From contig NC_134137.1 in assembly GCF_033958435.1 (NCBI RefSeq), forward strand, positions 105,162,501-105,226,500: a DNA stretch of 64,000 nt, in the 5' to 3' direction. Positions within the stretch are counted from its first letter, which is position 1, and the number at the start of each line of letters is the position of its first letter. The translations under genes and the position numbers were made by a program. Origin of the DNA: Carettochelys insculpta. Its lineage: Eukaryota > Chordata > Testudines > Carettochelyidae. Below, piece by piece: positions 36,557-47,540 of the stretch. Under the pieces are notes generated by a model. That model did no database searches, was not told where the DNA came from, and was given only the letters and a program-made list of their open reading frames with translations.

Positions 36557-37137
36557 GGACTCCGCCTCCAGGGCCTGCTGGGGCTCGTCGGCCGAGGTGT
36601 CAAGAGTGTCTGGGGGGGAGGAGGTGTACCGGGGGCCCAGGATGGACCTGAGCTCCCTGTAAAAGGGGCAAGCGGCGGGAGCGGCCCCAGATCGGCTGGC
36701 CGCATCTCAGGCCCAGAAGTAACCCTGCCACAGCTCCTTCACCTTACTCCTGACGTGGTCAGGAGTGCGGGCAGGGTGACCCCAGGCAGCCAGGCCCTCG
36801 GCCAGCCGAGCAAACGCATCCGCGTTCCGCCTCTTGCTCCCCATTACCTGGAGCACCTCCTCCTCGCTCCAGAGCCCCAGAAGGTCCCGGATCTCGGCCT
36901 CCGTCCAGGAGGGGCCCCACTGCCTTTTCCCAGGCTGGCTACCAGCCTGGGAGCCCTGGTTCCCCTTGGGGGGGGGTGCCCTGGGGGTGCTTCGGGGGCT
37001 GGCGGGCGGCCATCGCAGCAGGGGTGGTGGATTGGGGCTGCAGGGAGGTGTGCAGGCAGGCCGCGTGTCAGTGCTGCCGCCTGCACACGCACGCAGGGGG
37101 TGGGGAGCTTTAAGGGGCCGCTGCACGCGGCGACCAT
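36556..37137 (-). pseudogene. Harbinger Myb/SANT-like gene, 3' deleted
   Basis: Minus-strand frame with WTEAEIRDLLGLWSEEEVLQ, VMGSKRRNADAFARLAEGLA and TPDHVRSKVKELWQGY, then a stop where the intact relative reads ARAQDTA. Downstream ELRSILGPRYTSS continues in frame before the deletion junction with the transposase. The three helices with W..AEI..L and the conserved K(I/V)KEL mark a Myb_DNA-bind_4/SANT-like domain. The conserved ATG at 37137 is in another frame, so the true start or a small indel remains unresolved. Confidence 0.82.
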
Positions 37138-37696
37138 AGAGCTCAGGGGCTGGAGAGAGTGTCTCTCAACCCCTCAGCTGATGGCCACCATGGCGGACCC
37201 CACTCTTTCGATGTTGCGGGATGCGGATCAGCTACACGTGCCCTACTACGATGTTCAACGTCGAAGTAGGGCGCTATTCCCATCCCCTGATGGGGATAGC
37301 GACTTCAACATCTCACCGCCTTACGTTGATTTCAACTTCGAAATAGCGCTCACCACGTGTAGACGTGACAGGTGCTATTTCGAAGTTGGCGCGGCTACTT
37401 CGAAGTAGCTGGCACGTGTAGACGTGGCTCTACACACAAAACGTGTATCAAAATAGCGCCCAGCTATTTCAAACTAGAACATCCAGATACAATAGAGCCT
37501 ATTTCAGATGAAAGACACTGGATGCACTACAGCTTATTTCAAAATAGCCCCTATTCCCTGTCTACACAGCCCCCCTTCCAAAATACCTATATCAGAACAG
37601 ACCCTATTCCTCTTAGAATGAAGTTTACCAAACACAAAATAAGACACCCGCTTACAATTATTATTCTGAAATTACTTTGCTGTGTAGACATACCCT

Positions 37697-38938
37697 AAGT
37701 TTAACACGCCAAAATATAAGCATTTCTGCAAAGCAGTATGTTGAAGCAGTTGCTTTATCTGCAAACAAACTGGGCATGAGGTTCTTCTGAAGATGTCAGT
37801 CAAGGACCACGCCGCACCTGTAAGCGGGGGGATGTGTTTTGGGCTTGCCAAAGGAAAATAGCAGTGCTTTATCTGGGAAAAGGAGGGAGGAGAGAGGGGA
37901 AAAGATGTCAAACACTGCTGTGAATAGGTAGGTTGTTCTCAGGTTTGCCACACTGTCTCTCACTCCACAAATGTGAGGTCTGAAGACCAGAAAGGTGTAA
38001 ACCCTGCGTGTGGGAAACCCCTTTGTTCCACACAGCAGGCAGTGCAACACCCACCCTCCCTCACCTAGAGGTGTGACTGTTAGGTTGGGTTCTGTCCTGT
38101 CAGTCACTCCTCTTTTAAGGGTGGGCTGGGAAGGAGTTTTTCCCCACATCACCAAATTGGCTTCAGTGTTGGAAGGTTTTCCCAGCTTTCCCACAGCAAA
38201 CGTCAGGGAGGATATCTTCCGGTAAGAAGAAAAGGGCCAGGCCATATGTTGCAACATATTTTGTAAGTGTGGAGCAGATGTCCAATGCAGATACTCCATA
38301 AGGAAGGCATCCAGCTTAACGGCCTGATAAAGGAGGTGCTAATTAAAGGAACCAAACAAGACGGGAGGAGTTGGTGATTTTTATGGTTGGCATGGGAGGG
38401 CTCCAACATCCCTTTTTCATAGCCAGCCTTTACCCTCCTATGGAAGGGTGCATGGTAAGGTGCAAGCCACTGGTTGGCTCTAGAGCCTGCAAGGAAAATG
38501 GAGGGTTGATTGAATCACTGGGTAGTTATATGAACAAACGTGGAGTTGCCAGTATCGTACACTTTCATCTACCCGGCAGTCACAGGCATCTGATAATAAA
38601 CTGTCTGATTAAACCCATATCAAGTATTTCTTGTCCTTTTGGCATAGATGGACAATGGGATTGATCTGAGCTTGGCTACTTTTTTGGCTAACTCTGGGTG
38701 ACACAGAACATAACCTATGATATTGAGCATTAAAAGTAATTATTTATAATCATAAGAAAATTGTTATGGTCATTCAGTTTGTCTGATAAATGAAGTGGGG
38801 AGGGTAAGCTGAATTCTTCTTTTCTGACCAGCTTCAAATATAACAACACTGCATTCCAAGTTATTGGTACCTCACAAGCAAGTGGTATACACTCAGTCTT
38901 AACAACTACCTAAAACAGTTTAAACGCCAGTAGGACAA
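37697..38938. other. Intron between the two large Harbinger copies
   Basis: Mixed-composition sequence; minus-strand frame 37796-38299 and others have no recognisable domain. No repeat family identified. Confidence 0.35.
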
Positions 38939-39213
38939 CAAAGCCGCGTCTACACTAGCCGGCTATTTCGAAATAGCGCCCACCACATCTATACGTGCCG
39001 AGCGCTATTTCGAACTTGAAATCAACATAAGGTGGTGAGACGTCAAAATCACTATCCTCATCAGGAGATGGGAACAGCGCCCTACTTCGACGTTCAATGT
39101 CGAAGTAGGGCACGTGTAGATGATCCGCGTCCTGCAACATAAAAATAGCGGGGTCCTCCATGGTGGCCATCAGCTGAGGGGTTGAGAGACGCTCTGTCCA
39201 GCCCCAGAGCTCT

Positions 39214-40862
39214 ATGGTCGCCGCGTGCAGCAGCCCCTTAAAGCTCCCCGCCCCCTTATTTCCTGTGGCAGGAAGCAGAGAGTGTGCAGGCAGCAGCACA
39301 GACACGTGCACAGCCTACACGCCCTCCAGAAAGCCCCAACCCACCACCCAGCACCCACAGCAGCCAGCCAGCCCCCCAAGCACCCACAGGGCACCCCCCG
39401 CAAGGGGGGCCAGGGCTCCCAGACATCCAGCCAGCGGAGGAAGAGGCAGTGAGGCCCTCCTGGTCCAACGCTGAGATCCAGGACCTGCTGTGGCTCTGGG
39501 GCGAGGAGGAGGTGCTCCAGGTAATGGGGAGCAAGAGGCGGAACGTGGATGCGTTCGCTCGGCTGGTCGAGGGCCTGGCTGCCAGGGGTCACCCTGCCCG
39601 CACTCCTGACCATGTCAGGAGTAAGATAAAGGAGCTGCGGCAGGGTTACGCCCGGGCCCAGGACACAGCCAACCGATCTGGGGCCGCTCTCACTGCTTGC
39701 CCCTTTTACAGGGAGCTCAGGGAGATCCTGGGCCCCCAGTACACCACCTCCCCCCTGGCCACCCTTGACGCCTCAGCAGGCCCCGGAGCCGGAGGCCAGC
39801 CCGGAGGCCAGCCCTGCACCCCAGGGGCTCCCCCAGGAGCCCACCCCTGGGACAGCAGAGGAGGAGGAAGAGGCCTCCAGCGACAGGGGGCTGCTCATTG
39901 ACCTCCCCTCCCGCAGCTCCAGCAGGGCATCCGCCCGATGGGTGTCCCCTGACCGTGGGAGTGGACCGTCAGGTATGTACCCCGGTGCACACCCCTGGGT
40001 TAAGGGGCGGGGACAAGGGACATGACCAGGGCCCTCCACACACCCAGCTGACCAAGGCCCTGAGGACAGCAGTGGCATGTCCCTCAGAAGAGTCCATCAG
40101 CCCCTGCCCCCCAGGACAGCGCCATGCCCCATCCCTGGGGATGAGTGGGGAGCAGAACCAGAGGGTCCCCCCAGGGGGGATACCACACCCATCATCAGCA
40201 TCTCTGGGGGACAGGGGATGGGGAACCAGCAGCAGAGGGGTAGGGGAACATGGGCCATGGGTCAGGGCCCAGACTAACGGCTGTCTCCACTCTTCCCTCC
40301 TCTGTTCCGCAGCCGCACCATCTGAGGGCCCCGAGAGCAAAGGCCACCGGGGCCATCACAGCAGGCCAGCCCAGCGGCGGAGCAGGGACTGGCCCCAGGA
40401 CGAGCCCGACAGCGGCGGAGCCATCCCCGGGCATCTGCTGACCCCCAGCTCCTTGCCACCCTCTGGCATCAGGTGGAGGTCTTCGAGAGCCGCCTGCGCA
40501 TGGAGGAGCAGCGGCTCCACCTGCAGGAGCGAGTGCTGGCCTGGCGCCAGGAGGCGTAGGGGCCTTCATGCAGACCTTCGAGCGGATAGCGGAGCAGATG
40601 GCCCCCCCGCCACTCCGCCCACCATCCCTCCGAGCTGCCCTCCACCAGCTGTCCTGGAGCCTGCCGCAGAGGGGGACCATGGGCTTCAGGAGCCAGCCCG
40701 GCCATATCTGCAGGTTCTCCTGGCCCCCACCCAGCCTTGACGGGGCCTCCAGCCCAGACATGGGTCTTGCCCCCCCACGCCAGGCACAGGACAGGAGGGG
40801 TGAAGGAGGCCAAGGATTGAGCCCCCCAGGCCCCCCCTTTGTACATATTCTCCCCCATTAAT
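39214..40862 (+). pseudogene. Harbinger Myb/SANT-like DNA-binding protein
   Basis: The DNA-binding domain is intact at about 39450-39720: WSNAEIQDLLWLWGEEEVLQ, VMGSKRRNVDAFARLVEGLA, PDHVRSKIKELRQGYARAQD and CPFYRELREILG. A +1 shift near 39760 moves the frame to LTPQQAPEPEASPEA, an acidic EEEEEASSD tract and RGLLIDLPSR. The exon ends at about 39973 (TCAG|GTATGT), with an acceptor at 40311-40312. The last exon gives WHQVEVFESRLRMEEQRLHL, then a TAG where Trp is expected (40558-40560), then GAFMQTFERIAEQM. The protein normally pairs with transposase for end binding and nuclear import. The start is uncertain: the conserved ATG at 39214 is out of frame. Confidence 0.85.
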
Positions 40863-41089
40863 TGTAAATAGTTGACTTGTCCCACCCCCCTTTAGTAGCT
40901 GTCCCCCCCATGTACATAATTCCCACATTAATGCAAGAGTTCATTATTTGATTTCAACAAGGTTTTGGTTTATTTACAAAAAAGAAACGTGTGGCTGTGT
41001 GGTCTCTGGTGCTCAGTGGTGTGGGCGTGGGGGCAGGTAGTGTTGTGGGGGGCGGTGGGTGGCTCACCAACAGCTGGCCCTGGCAGCGT
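40862..41089. other. Convergent 3' ends of the two H2 genes
   Basis: Short spacer between the convergent genes; a minus-strand AATAAA lies at 40969-40974, about 115 bp beyond the transposase stop, and would serve its transcript. No clear plus-strand AATAAA. Confidence 0.5.
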
Positions 41090-42491
41090 TCACCCCGCAG
41101 CCTGCTCAAAATGGGCCCACAGGGCCTCCCGGACCCGGATGCCCTCAGGGTCGACCTGGCGACTGGGGGCAGCGCGTGACTGCATGTAGGCCCTGCCAGC
41201 CTCTGCAGCCCAGCCCTGGACAAATGCATCTCCCTTGCTCTCCACCAGGTTGTGGAGTGCGCAGCACGCGCCCACAACCTGAGGGATGTTGGGGAGCCCT
41301 GCATCCAGGGCGGTGAGGAGACACCTCCAGCACCCTTTGAGGCAGCCAAAAGTCCGCTCGACCACCTGGCGCGCATGGTTCACGCAGGTGTTGAAGCGCT
41401 CCTGGGTGGCACTGACGTGGCCTGTGTAGGGGCGCATGAGCCAGGACCGGAGGGGGTACACCACGTCTGCGATGAGGCAGAGGGGCACAGTGGTGTCCCC
41501 CAGCAGGATTTCCCACTGGGGGATGTAAGTCCCTGCCTCCAGCCAGCAGCACAGGCCCGAGTTCCTAAACACCCGGTAGTCATGGGTGCTGCCAGGCCAG
41601 CCAACGTAAATGTCCAAGAAACGGCACCGGCTGTCCACCAAGGCCTGGAGGACCACGGAATGGTAGCCCTTCCTGTTCAGGAAGCGTCCTCCGCTGTGCT
41701 CCGGGGCACGGATGGGCTATGGGTCCCATGCAGAGCCCCGAAGCAATTTGGGAAGCCCAGGCTGGCAAACCCCGCGATGGCAGCATCCGGGTCCCCAAGC
41801 CGCATGAGCCTGTGGAGGAGCCGGGCGTTGATTGTGTGGACCGCCTGCAGGGGAAGGACATGAGAGCACCCATGAGGGGTGTGCAGGGTGTGTCTGGTCC
41901 TCTCCCCAGGCTCCCGCCCCCCCAGGGCTCCCCCCCCCCCCGAGCTCCCCCTCACCCCTGGGCACCCCCTCCCCCAGGCTCCCCTCTCCCCCTGGGGTCC
42001 CCTTACCTCCATGACGACAACCCCGACGGTGGCCTTGCCCACTCCGAACTGCTGTCCTACAGATCAGTAGCTGTCTGGAGTGACCACCTTCCAGACAGTG
42101 ATGCCGACCCATTTCTCAATGGTGAGGGCACGTCGCATGGGGGTGTCCTGGTGCCGTAAGGGAGGGGTGAGCCCCTGGCAGAGCTTGAGGAACGTCTGCC
42201 AGCTCATCCAGAAATTCCAGAGCCAGCGGTCTTTGTCCCACTCACCAAGCACCAGCCGCTCCCACCAGTCTGTGCTAGTGGGGTACCTCCATAGCCGGCG
42301 GCGTGTGCGGCGGGGGAAGGCGGGGAGGGCAGCATGGTCTGGGGCTGCTTCCTCATCCACCAAGGACAGCTCATCTTCCTCGCAGAGAGGATGCTGAGCT
42401 GCCTCCTCCATGGCACTGAGCAGGGCAGACACTGCTCCAGGGCGGGTGTGTGGGCCTCTGGCTGCTGCTGCTGCTACTGCTGGGGGTCCAT
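41090..42491 (-). pseudogene. Harbinger DDE transposase, full length but mutated
   Basis: Exon 1 (42491 down to 42007) starts MDPQQ then TAG; it continues WERLVLGEWDKDRWLWNFWM and IEKWVGITVWKVVTPDSY followed by TGA, where the sister copy has CGA (Arg), a CpG-decay stop. The intron runs 41845-42006 (GTAAGG..CTGCAG). Exon 2 (from 41844) has NARLLHRLMRLGDPDAAIAG, then GALHGTH: the first catalytic Asp is His (codon 41728-41730), followed within about 15 nt by a 1-base deletion. The rest is open: VLQALVDSRCRFLDIYVGWP, GSTHDYRVF, VVERTFGCLKG (third acidic residue) to a stop at 41090. Four lesions, so inactive. Confidence 0.9.
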
Positions 42492-42977
42492 GCTGCTCAC
42501 ATGGGGTGTGCGTGCTTGTGGCTCTGCAGACTGCGTGCTGTGCAGGCTGAGTGTGTCTGGGAGGGGCCCTTTAAGGGAGCGGCTAGCTGTTGCCCCGGAA
42601 GTGCTAGTCTGCCCTGTGACCCTGTCTGCAGCTTTTTCTGGCACCCTTATTTCGATTTGGGCCACTTTTGTGTGTAGATGCTCCCCTGCGGCGCCTGTTT
42701 CGATGTAGTGCTGTCCTACGTCGACATTGAACGTCGACAGCACCAGCCCTGGAGAATGTGTGGACGCTACTCGTCGAAATAGCTTATTGCGATTTCGCTT
42801 CATCAATATAAGCTATTTCGATGTAGCATCCCAGTGTAGACGTAGCTCAAGAGAGGGAAAGCAGACCAATTCTAACACCACAGGAAAGGAGAGTAGGAAT
42901 TTATTACAATTCCTATCTTCACAGAGCAAGAATTAAAGAAAGAAATTTTCTTCTGCATACATGTATTTCCACACTTT

Positions 42978-43301
42978 GGCCGTGTCTACAGTTATGAGTA
43001 ACCTTCAAAATAGCCATGCTAATGCTCATTTCGACGAATACTAATGAGGCACTGAAATGCATATTTAGCACCTCATTAGCATGCTGCCAGCTGCAGCACT
43101 TCGAAATTGCCGCTTTTCACACCTGGGCGGCTCATCCAGATGGGGGTCCTTTTCGAAAGGACCCCGCCAACTTCGAAATCCCCTTATTCCTATCAGCAGC
43201 ATGCTAATGAGGTGCTGAATATGCATTTCAGCCCCTCAGTATTCTTCGAACTGGCTATTAGCATGGCTATTTTGAAGATTTCTCTTAGTGTAGACATAGC
43301 C
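42978..43301. mobile_element. Harbinger-type MITE (C2)
   Basis: 324 bp, ends ggccgtgtctacagttatg and inverted ggctatgtctacactaagag; TTT on both sides (42975-42977, 43302-43304). Shares 'tcctttcgaaagg', 'gcactgaaatgcatatt' and 'cacttcgaaattg' blocks with C1 and C3. Non-coding. Confidence 0.8.
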
Positions 43302-43304
43302 TTT

Positions 43305-44440
43305 AAGTCTTAAAATCACCAGGGATATTTCCAAAAATAATAAGAAAAATGGTATAAAAGTGAAAGGGAGTGATAAGAAAAAATCACTACTTGTTGATAA
43401 TTATATAAAATATGATAGCATATAAAATATGATTTGTTGTTCAGTTCCATTGAGCATATCTATTCTAACTTTTTTTCCTATTACTTATAACTAGCAGTCA
43501 TAGAAATGCATTTGCCATTGAAAAATAGGGAATTTGTGTTTTTATAGCAACTCTTTAGTTTCTACAGTCTGTGAACAAATAAAATCCCGTTCTGTAGAGC
43601 CTCTATTATCCAGCTCTCCGTATTAACCGAATCAGGACTGACAGACTAAGCCCCTGGCAATGGAGTTGCCCCTATGAGCCCTGTACGACGTTGTTCAGGC
43701 TTCATCTATCTACACAGCCCCATTCTGAAATAAATGTTACTGTAACTTTTATAAGAATATATTGATATTTTATATTTACTATGTTTTCCTAATGTAAATA
43801 AGGCCTGCTAGTAGAACACAGGAAGAAAATATAACATGTTACCCTTGTTTCATGTTAAGAAGATTATCTCTGCAACTATGATGGTTATGAAATTGTTTAA
43901 CAAAATCTGAAAAACTTCTACAGGGACTACTCAACAGCCATGACAAATACTCTCTCCCATACTCAGATAATAACAAAACAAAATAAAAACGGAATCTGTG
44001 ATTTGTTTATGTAACAAACCAACAGCCTTACTTGCAAGTTTATGAAATTTTTGCCATTCAGACTTCTATTTTCCAGGGTAGATTTTGCATGTTAACGTTT
44101 GTACAGTTTGAGCCAGGGAAGTGGAGATTAGCACGGGGATTATTTTAAACAAAATAATCCGTTATGATTTTTAAACTATCCCATTGAGGGCACGTCTACA
44201 CGGCCCTCGAAAGCAGGTCTCTGAGCCTGAGTTGAGAGACTCGGGCTTGCAGGACTTGCACTCCCACACTGAACACAGGTGTGTAGTCATTGTCTTGCAG
44301 TTTAGGCTCCTAAGCCTAGGGAGGAAAGCAGCCCAATGCACAATTTACAACAGTTCTCCAAGCAGCTCTTATAAGCATGGTAATATGAGCCTTAGGACTA
44401 TTGACCTAGGCTGGAAGACTTGCGCTATTGGCTGACACTG
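43305..44440. other. Intron; possible MITE fragment at 44188-44300
   Basis: Mostly AT-rich. 'gagggcacgtctacacggccc' at 44187 resembles a Harbinger MITE terminus but no matching right end was found. Confidence 0.35.
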
Positions 44441-44441
44441 A

Positions 44442-45432
44442 GGCTATGTCTACACTAAAGCATGAAGTTGATTTTAAGGGAGTTAAGTTGATTTTATAAT
44501 GTACCTTTCTTCACTATAAATATCATTAGGTTAATTTTAGAGGGTTCCAAAGTCAATTTTTCTACTCCAGCTTTTTATGAAGAGTAGCATCAAACTTGAG
44601 TTTACAAAGTCGACTTAATGCTAGCGTAGACACAATGTTATTTAATTCAGTTTTATTGACCTCCAAAAGTATCCCACAATGCACCCAATGTGTCTGTTCT
44701 GACTATCGCTTTCACCTCTGCTGCTCTGCAGGTGAGCAGGAAGTAGGAAACACATGCATCTACCCCACCACCACCACCCAACTGCTGGGCTCTCCAGCTT
44801 GATCTCCCTACCAGGCGGCTGCTGGGCTCTCTGGCTCCTCCCTGCACTATGCAGCTGCCGGGCTCTCCGGCTCCCCTCTGCATCAGGCAGCTGCCATGCT
44901 GTCCAGCTGCCCCCAGCATCACATGGGTGCTGGGTCAAAATGAAACTAACCAAAATAACACTATCAAAATGAAGCATTTCAATAGTAGCAAAACACAACT
45001 TTTCAATAGCTCCAAACTGAAACTATAGATTTTTATTTCTGCATTTCACATTTCTCAGGACTGGCCTGCTAGCCTTGTTACGGCATGTACCAGGGCAGGC
45101 TGTAGAAGAGTGATGTGAAAATAGATTTGGCAGTTTGTTTTCAATGGGAGCAGGGAGTGAGGGCAATGCATTCTGGGATGATGACATAAGACACTCACAA
45201 TCACTTGCAGCACATTTTTTCCCATAACACACTGGCACAGAGACCCAGAATGCAACAGGGTGCAGGAACTGTGAGATAAGTGCCCACAATGCACTGCTGA
45301 CACAGTCAAACTTATCAAAGGTAATAGGGACACACTATGTCGCCTTTCTAAACATGCATGGACACTCACCATCGACTGTTTATAAAATCAACTTTACTAA
45401 ATTCGACTTTATTTCCTAGTGTAGACACAGCT
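44442..45432. mobile_element. Long Harbinger-type MITE with GC-rich interior (D)
   Basis: 991 bp; left end ggctatgtctacactaaagc, right end inverted agctgtgtctacactaggaa; TGA on both sides (44439-44441, 45433-45435). The 44.55-44.72 kb part ('tttatgaagagtagcatcaaactt') resembles the left part of the old Harbinger at 1.09-1.25 kb, so it may be a deletion derivative of that subfamily. The middle holds a CTGCCGGGCTCTCCGG-type imperfect repeat. No coding content. Confidence 0.72.
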
Positions 45433-45442
45433 TGAGTATGCA

Positions 45443-45521
45443 TTCATCTAATAAAGTGGTTTTTACCCATGAAAGATTATGCCCAAATAAACATTAGTCA
45501 TTAAGGTGCCACAGGACTCAG
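45443..45521 (+). repeat. Penelope-like tail fragment (copy P4)
   Basis: Reads 'ctaataaagtggtttttaccc', atgaaagattatgcccaaat, 'aacattagtcattaaggtgccacaggactc'. The hammerhead-like first box is mutated (CTAATAA) while the GAAAG box remains. It directly adjoins the right end of MITE D. Confidence 0.5.
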
Positions 45522-46255
45522 CCAACTGAAACTGACCGTGCAGACATCCCTAGAGGAGCTGAAGACAGGAATTCAAATTTCCTATGGTAATAGTCCTCAA
45601 TGGGAAGCATCTTCAGCCTTTCCAGTGAAACTTAGTTTTTATTTGGTTGACCCATTAGACGTCATACCTGCACATGCGCTCTGGAGGCCAGAGCCTCACT
45701 GCTGTAAATCAGAGTAGCTCATGGACTTCCATGGAGCTTTGACAATTTAAAACCTATAAAAGACCTTGCCTCAGATTTTTAAAAAGGACGATCTAAGCTC
45801 AACACATGCACATTAGCTATGCTACAGGTGCACTCACACCAGATTCAGGTGTACAAAAGAAATACACCAAATGGTTTCTGTAGGCTTCCTAAACCATGCA
45901 TGAGAGGTTCCCTCATACAGTCTTCTGTGCTTCACCCTACACTCACTGAGTTCAATGACACTAAATGGTACCAGCCACAATGCATGGGACGGTGCTTACC
46001 AAAGGTGCCTGTCCCAACAGAGGAATTAATCTTTTCTAACTTTTTCTCATTTAAAGCATATTAAAAACTTACATTTTTAAGGTACATTTAAAGAGATTGC
46101 TCCAATTACATGGGTAAGCCCTGAAAAATTCAATAAATTATAAGATTGCTCACATAACCTGAAGGTTGCTCCCCTGCGTATATTTACAACACAGTCTTCA
46201 ATTTCATAATCACAAACTGTTTCTCAAATAATACAGTATAATACATACATTAACA
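45522..46255. other. Intron, nothing recognised
   Basis: No gene or clear repeat in this stretch. Confidence 0.4.
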
Positions 46256-46858
46256 GGTGTGTTGTGAACAAGACACGAGAAGTCATTCTTCTGCTCTACT
46301 CTCCACTGGTTAGGCCTCAGCTGGAGTATTGTGTCAAATTCTGGGCACCACAGTTCAAGAAAGATGTAGAGAAATTAAAGAGGGTCCAGAAAAGAGCAAT
46401 GAGAATGCTTAAAGGTCTAGAGAATGTAACCTATGAAGAAAGACTGAAAGAAGTAGGCTTGTTTAGTTTGGAAAAGAGAAGATTGAGGGGCGACATGATA
46501 GCAGTTTTCAGGTATCTAAAAGGGTGTCATAAGGAGGAAGGAGAAAACTTGTTCTTCTTCGCCTCTGAGGATAGAACAAGAAGCAATGGACTTAAACTGC
46601 AGCAAGGAAGGTTTAGGTTGGACATTAGGAAAAAGTTCCTAACTGTCAGGGTGGTCAAACAGTGGAATAAATTGCCTAGGGAGGTTGTGGAATCTCCATC
46701 GCTGGAGATATTTAAGAACAGGTTAGATAGATGTCTATCAGGGATGGTTTAGACAGTACTGGTCCTGCCATTGGGGCAGGGGGCTGGACTCGATGGCCTC
46801 TCGAGGTCCCTTCCAGTCCTAGTATTCTATGGTTCTATGATTTTGTACAAACGTTCAT
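46256..46858 (+). mobile_element. CR1 LINE 3' end, open frame
   Basis: A 162-codon open frame at 46264-46752 is the C-terminus of CR1 ORF2: SPLVRPQLEYCVKFWAPQFK, DVEKLKRVQKRAMRMLKGLE and RLKEVGLFSLEKRRLRGDMI, ending WNKLPREVVESPSLEIFKNR. The 3' UTR reads ggggctggactcgatggcct, 'ggtcccttccagtcctag', and ends in the diagnostic attctatggttctatgatt. It is 5' truncated, as most CR1 copies are, and relatively young: the frame is unbroken to its stop. Confidence 0.92.
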
Positions 46859-46861
46859 GTT

Positions 46862-47398
46862 TACCTGAAGCTACCAGTAGTACTGTGTAATAGTGTCCCA
46901 AAGACCACAAAGGTCATTTATATAAAAAGCACACTAAGACATCACAGGATAAAAACCTAACTCTGAAAAACAGGCATTGAAGTCAATGGTACCATATGTC
47001 TGAGCAAAGTTTCTAACATGCATAGATTTTTGCAAGACTGGGGTAGAGGTATGAAATGCTGCATAACAATGAATGTTAGCTGTGATACAGGGCCCACCTA
47101 AACTTGCAGCAGTGGCTCTAATCCTGAAATATTAGCTCCATGCAGATGGACCACTATGCACATGAAGAATCCTCAGAGACTTCATCGCACATAGCCCACT
47201 GCAGAATTGGAGTCTACTTCAGCTTCATTCCTTGAAGTGCAAATAAAGGGAGACTTACACAAATGCGGAGATAAACATCTTCCTCATTCCCCTGTGTTGT
47301 GTAAGCAATTATCTGCTTCTGACTGAAAAACACTGAATAGTACATGGCCACTGACTAATTATTAGAATACATACCTCAGAGAAGACAATTTCTCACCT
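46862..47398. other. Intron, nothing recognised
   Basis: No gene or clear repeat. Confidence 0.4.
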
Positions 47399-47540
47399 TG
47401 TTGTATGACCCTGGACAAGTTACTTAAATGCCCTGTGCCCGTTTTCCCAGCCGTAAAATGGAGATGATAATGCTTACTACCTTAAAAAAGCACATTGAGC
47501 TCGATGGATGAAAAGCACTACATAAGTGCTAAGTATTAGC
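47399..47540 (+). repeat. MIR SINE fragment
   Basis: 'tgtatgaccctggacaagtt', acttaaatgccctgtgccc, 'ccgtaaaatggagatgataat' and 'aagcactacataagtgctaa' follow the core and 3' half of the MIR consensus I know ('gaccttgggcaagttactt', 'tgtaaaatggggataataat', 'gtaagcgctcaataaatg'). An ancient amniote SINE lacking its tRNA head. Confidence 0.7.

Larger units (their letters stand above)
35136..37429. mobile_element. Harbinger deletion derivative, 2.3 kb (H1)
   Basis: Termini agctacgtgtacacatgt and inverted agccacgtctacacgtgcc; CTA on both sides (35133-35135, 37430-37432). It carries the 5' two thirds of the transposase on the plus strand and the 5' part of the Myb-like gene on the minus strand, meeting at a junction near 36555. 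Compared with the 3.9-kb copy at 38.9-42.8 kb, about 1.6 kb has been lost, removing both gene ends. Orientation is opposite to that copy. Confidence 0.9.
35051..37696. mobile_element. Outer MITE split by a Harbinger insertion
   Basis: The left end at 35051-35135 (agctatgtctacacagcagc) and the right end at 37430-37696 (inverted agggtatgtctacacagcaa) belong together: matching inverted termini, both with 'tattt(c)a(a)aa' blocks inside. The Harbinger copy at 35136-37429 lies between them with a CTA duplication, so the host MITE was about 350 bp before. Its own target duplication is not clear. Confidence 0.65.
38942..42847. mobile_element. Near-complete PIF/Harbinger DNA transposon, 3.9 kb (H2)
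   Basis: 3906 bp, termini agccgcgtctacactagcc and inverted agctacgtctacactggga; CAA on both sides (38939-38941, 42848-42850). It contains both genes of an autonomous Harbinger: the Myb/SANT-like protein on the plus strand and the DDE transposase on the minus strand, arranged tail to tail, each with an intron. Subterminal regions are rich in tcgaa/ttcgaaat inverted motifs likely to be protein-binding sites. Both genes carry disabling changes. It is the parent-like copy for H1, K1, K2 and K3. Confidence 0.93.

Noticed and set aside
36551..37408. 285-residue plus-strand open frame at the end of H1
   Set aside because: Antisense to the Myb/SANT-like gene; the recognisable domain is on the minus strand.
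39898..40761. Long frames on both strands (280 and 188 residues)
   Set aside because: Shadows of the GC-rich Myb-like gene; the real frame is LTPQQAPEPEA.. then WHQVEVFESRL.., interrupted by a shift and a stop.
44184..44440. Complete MITE left of element D
   Set aside because: Only one terminus-like motif (cacgtctacacggccc) is visible; without a partner end or duplication it is left as a possible fragment.
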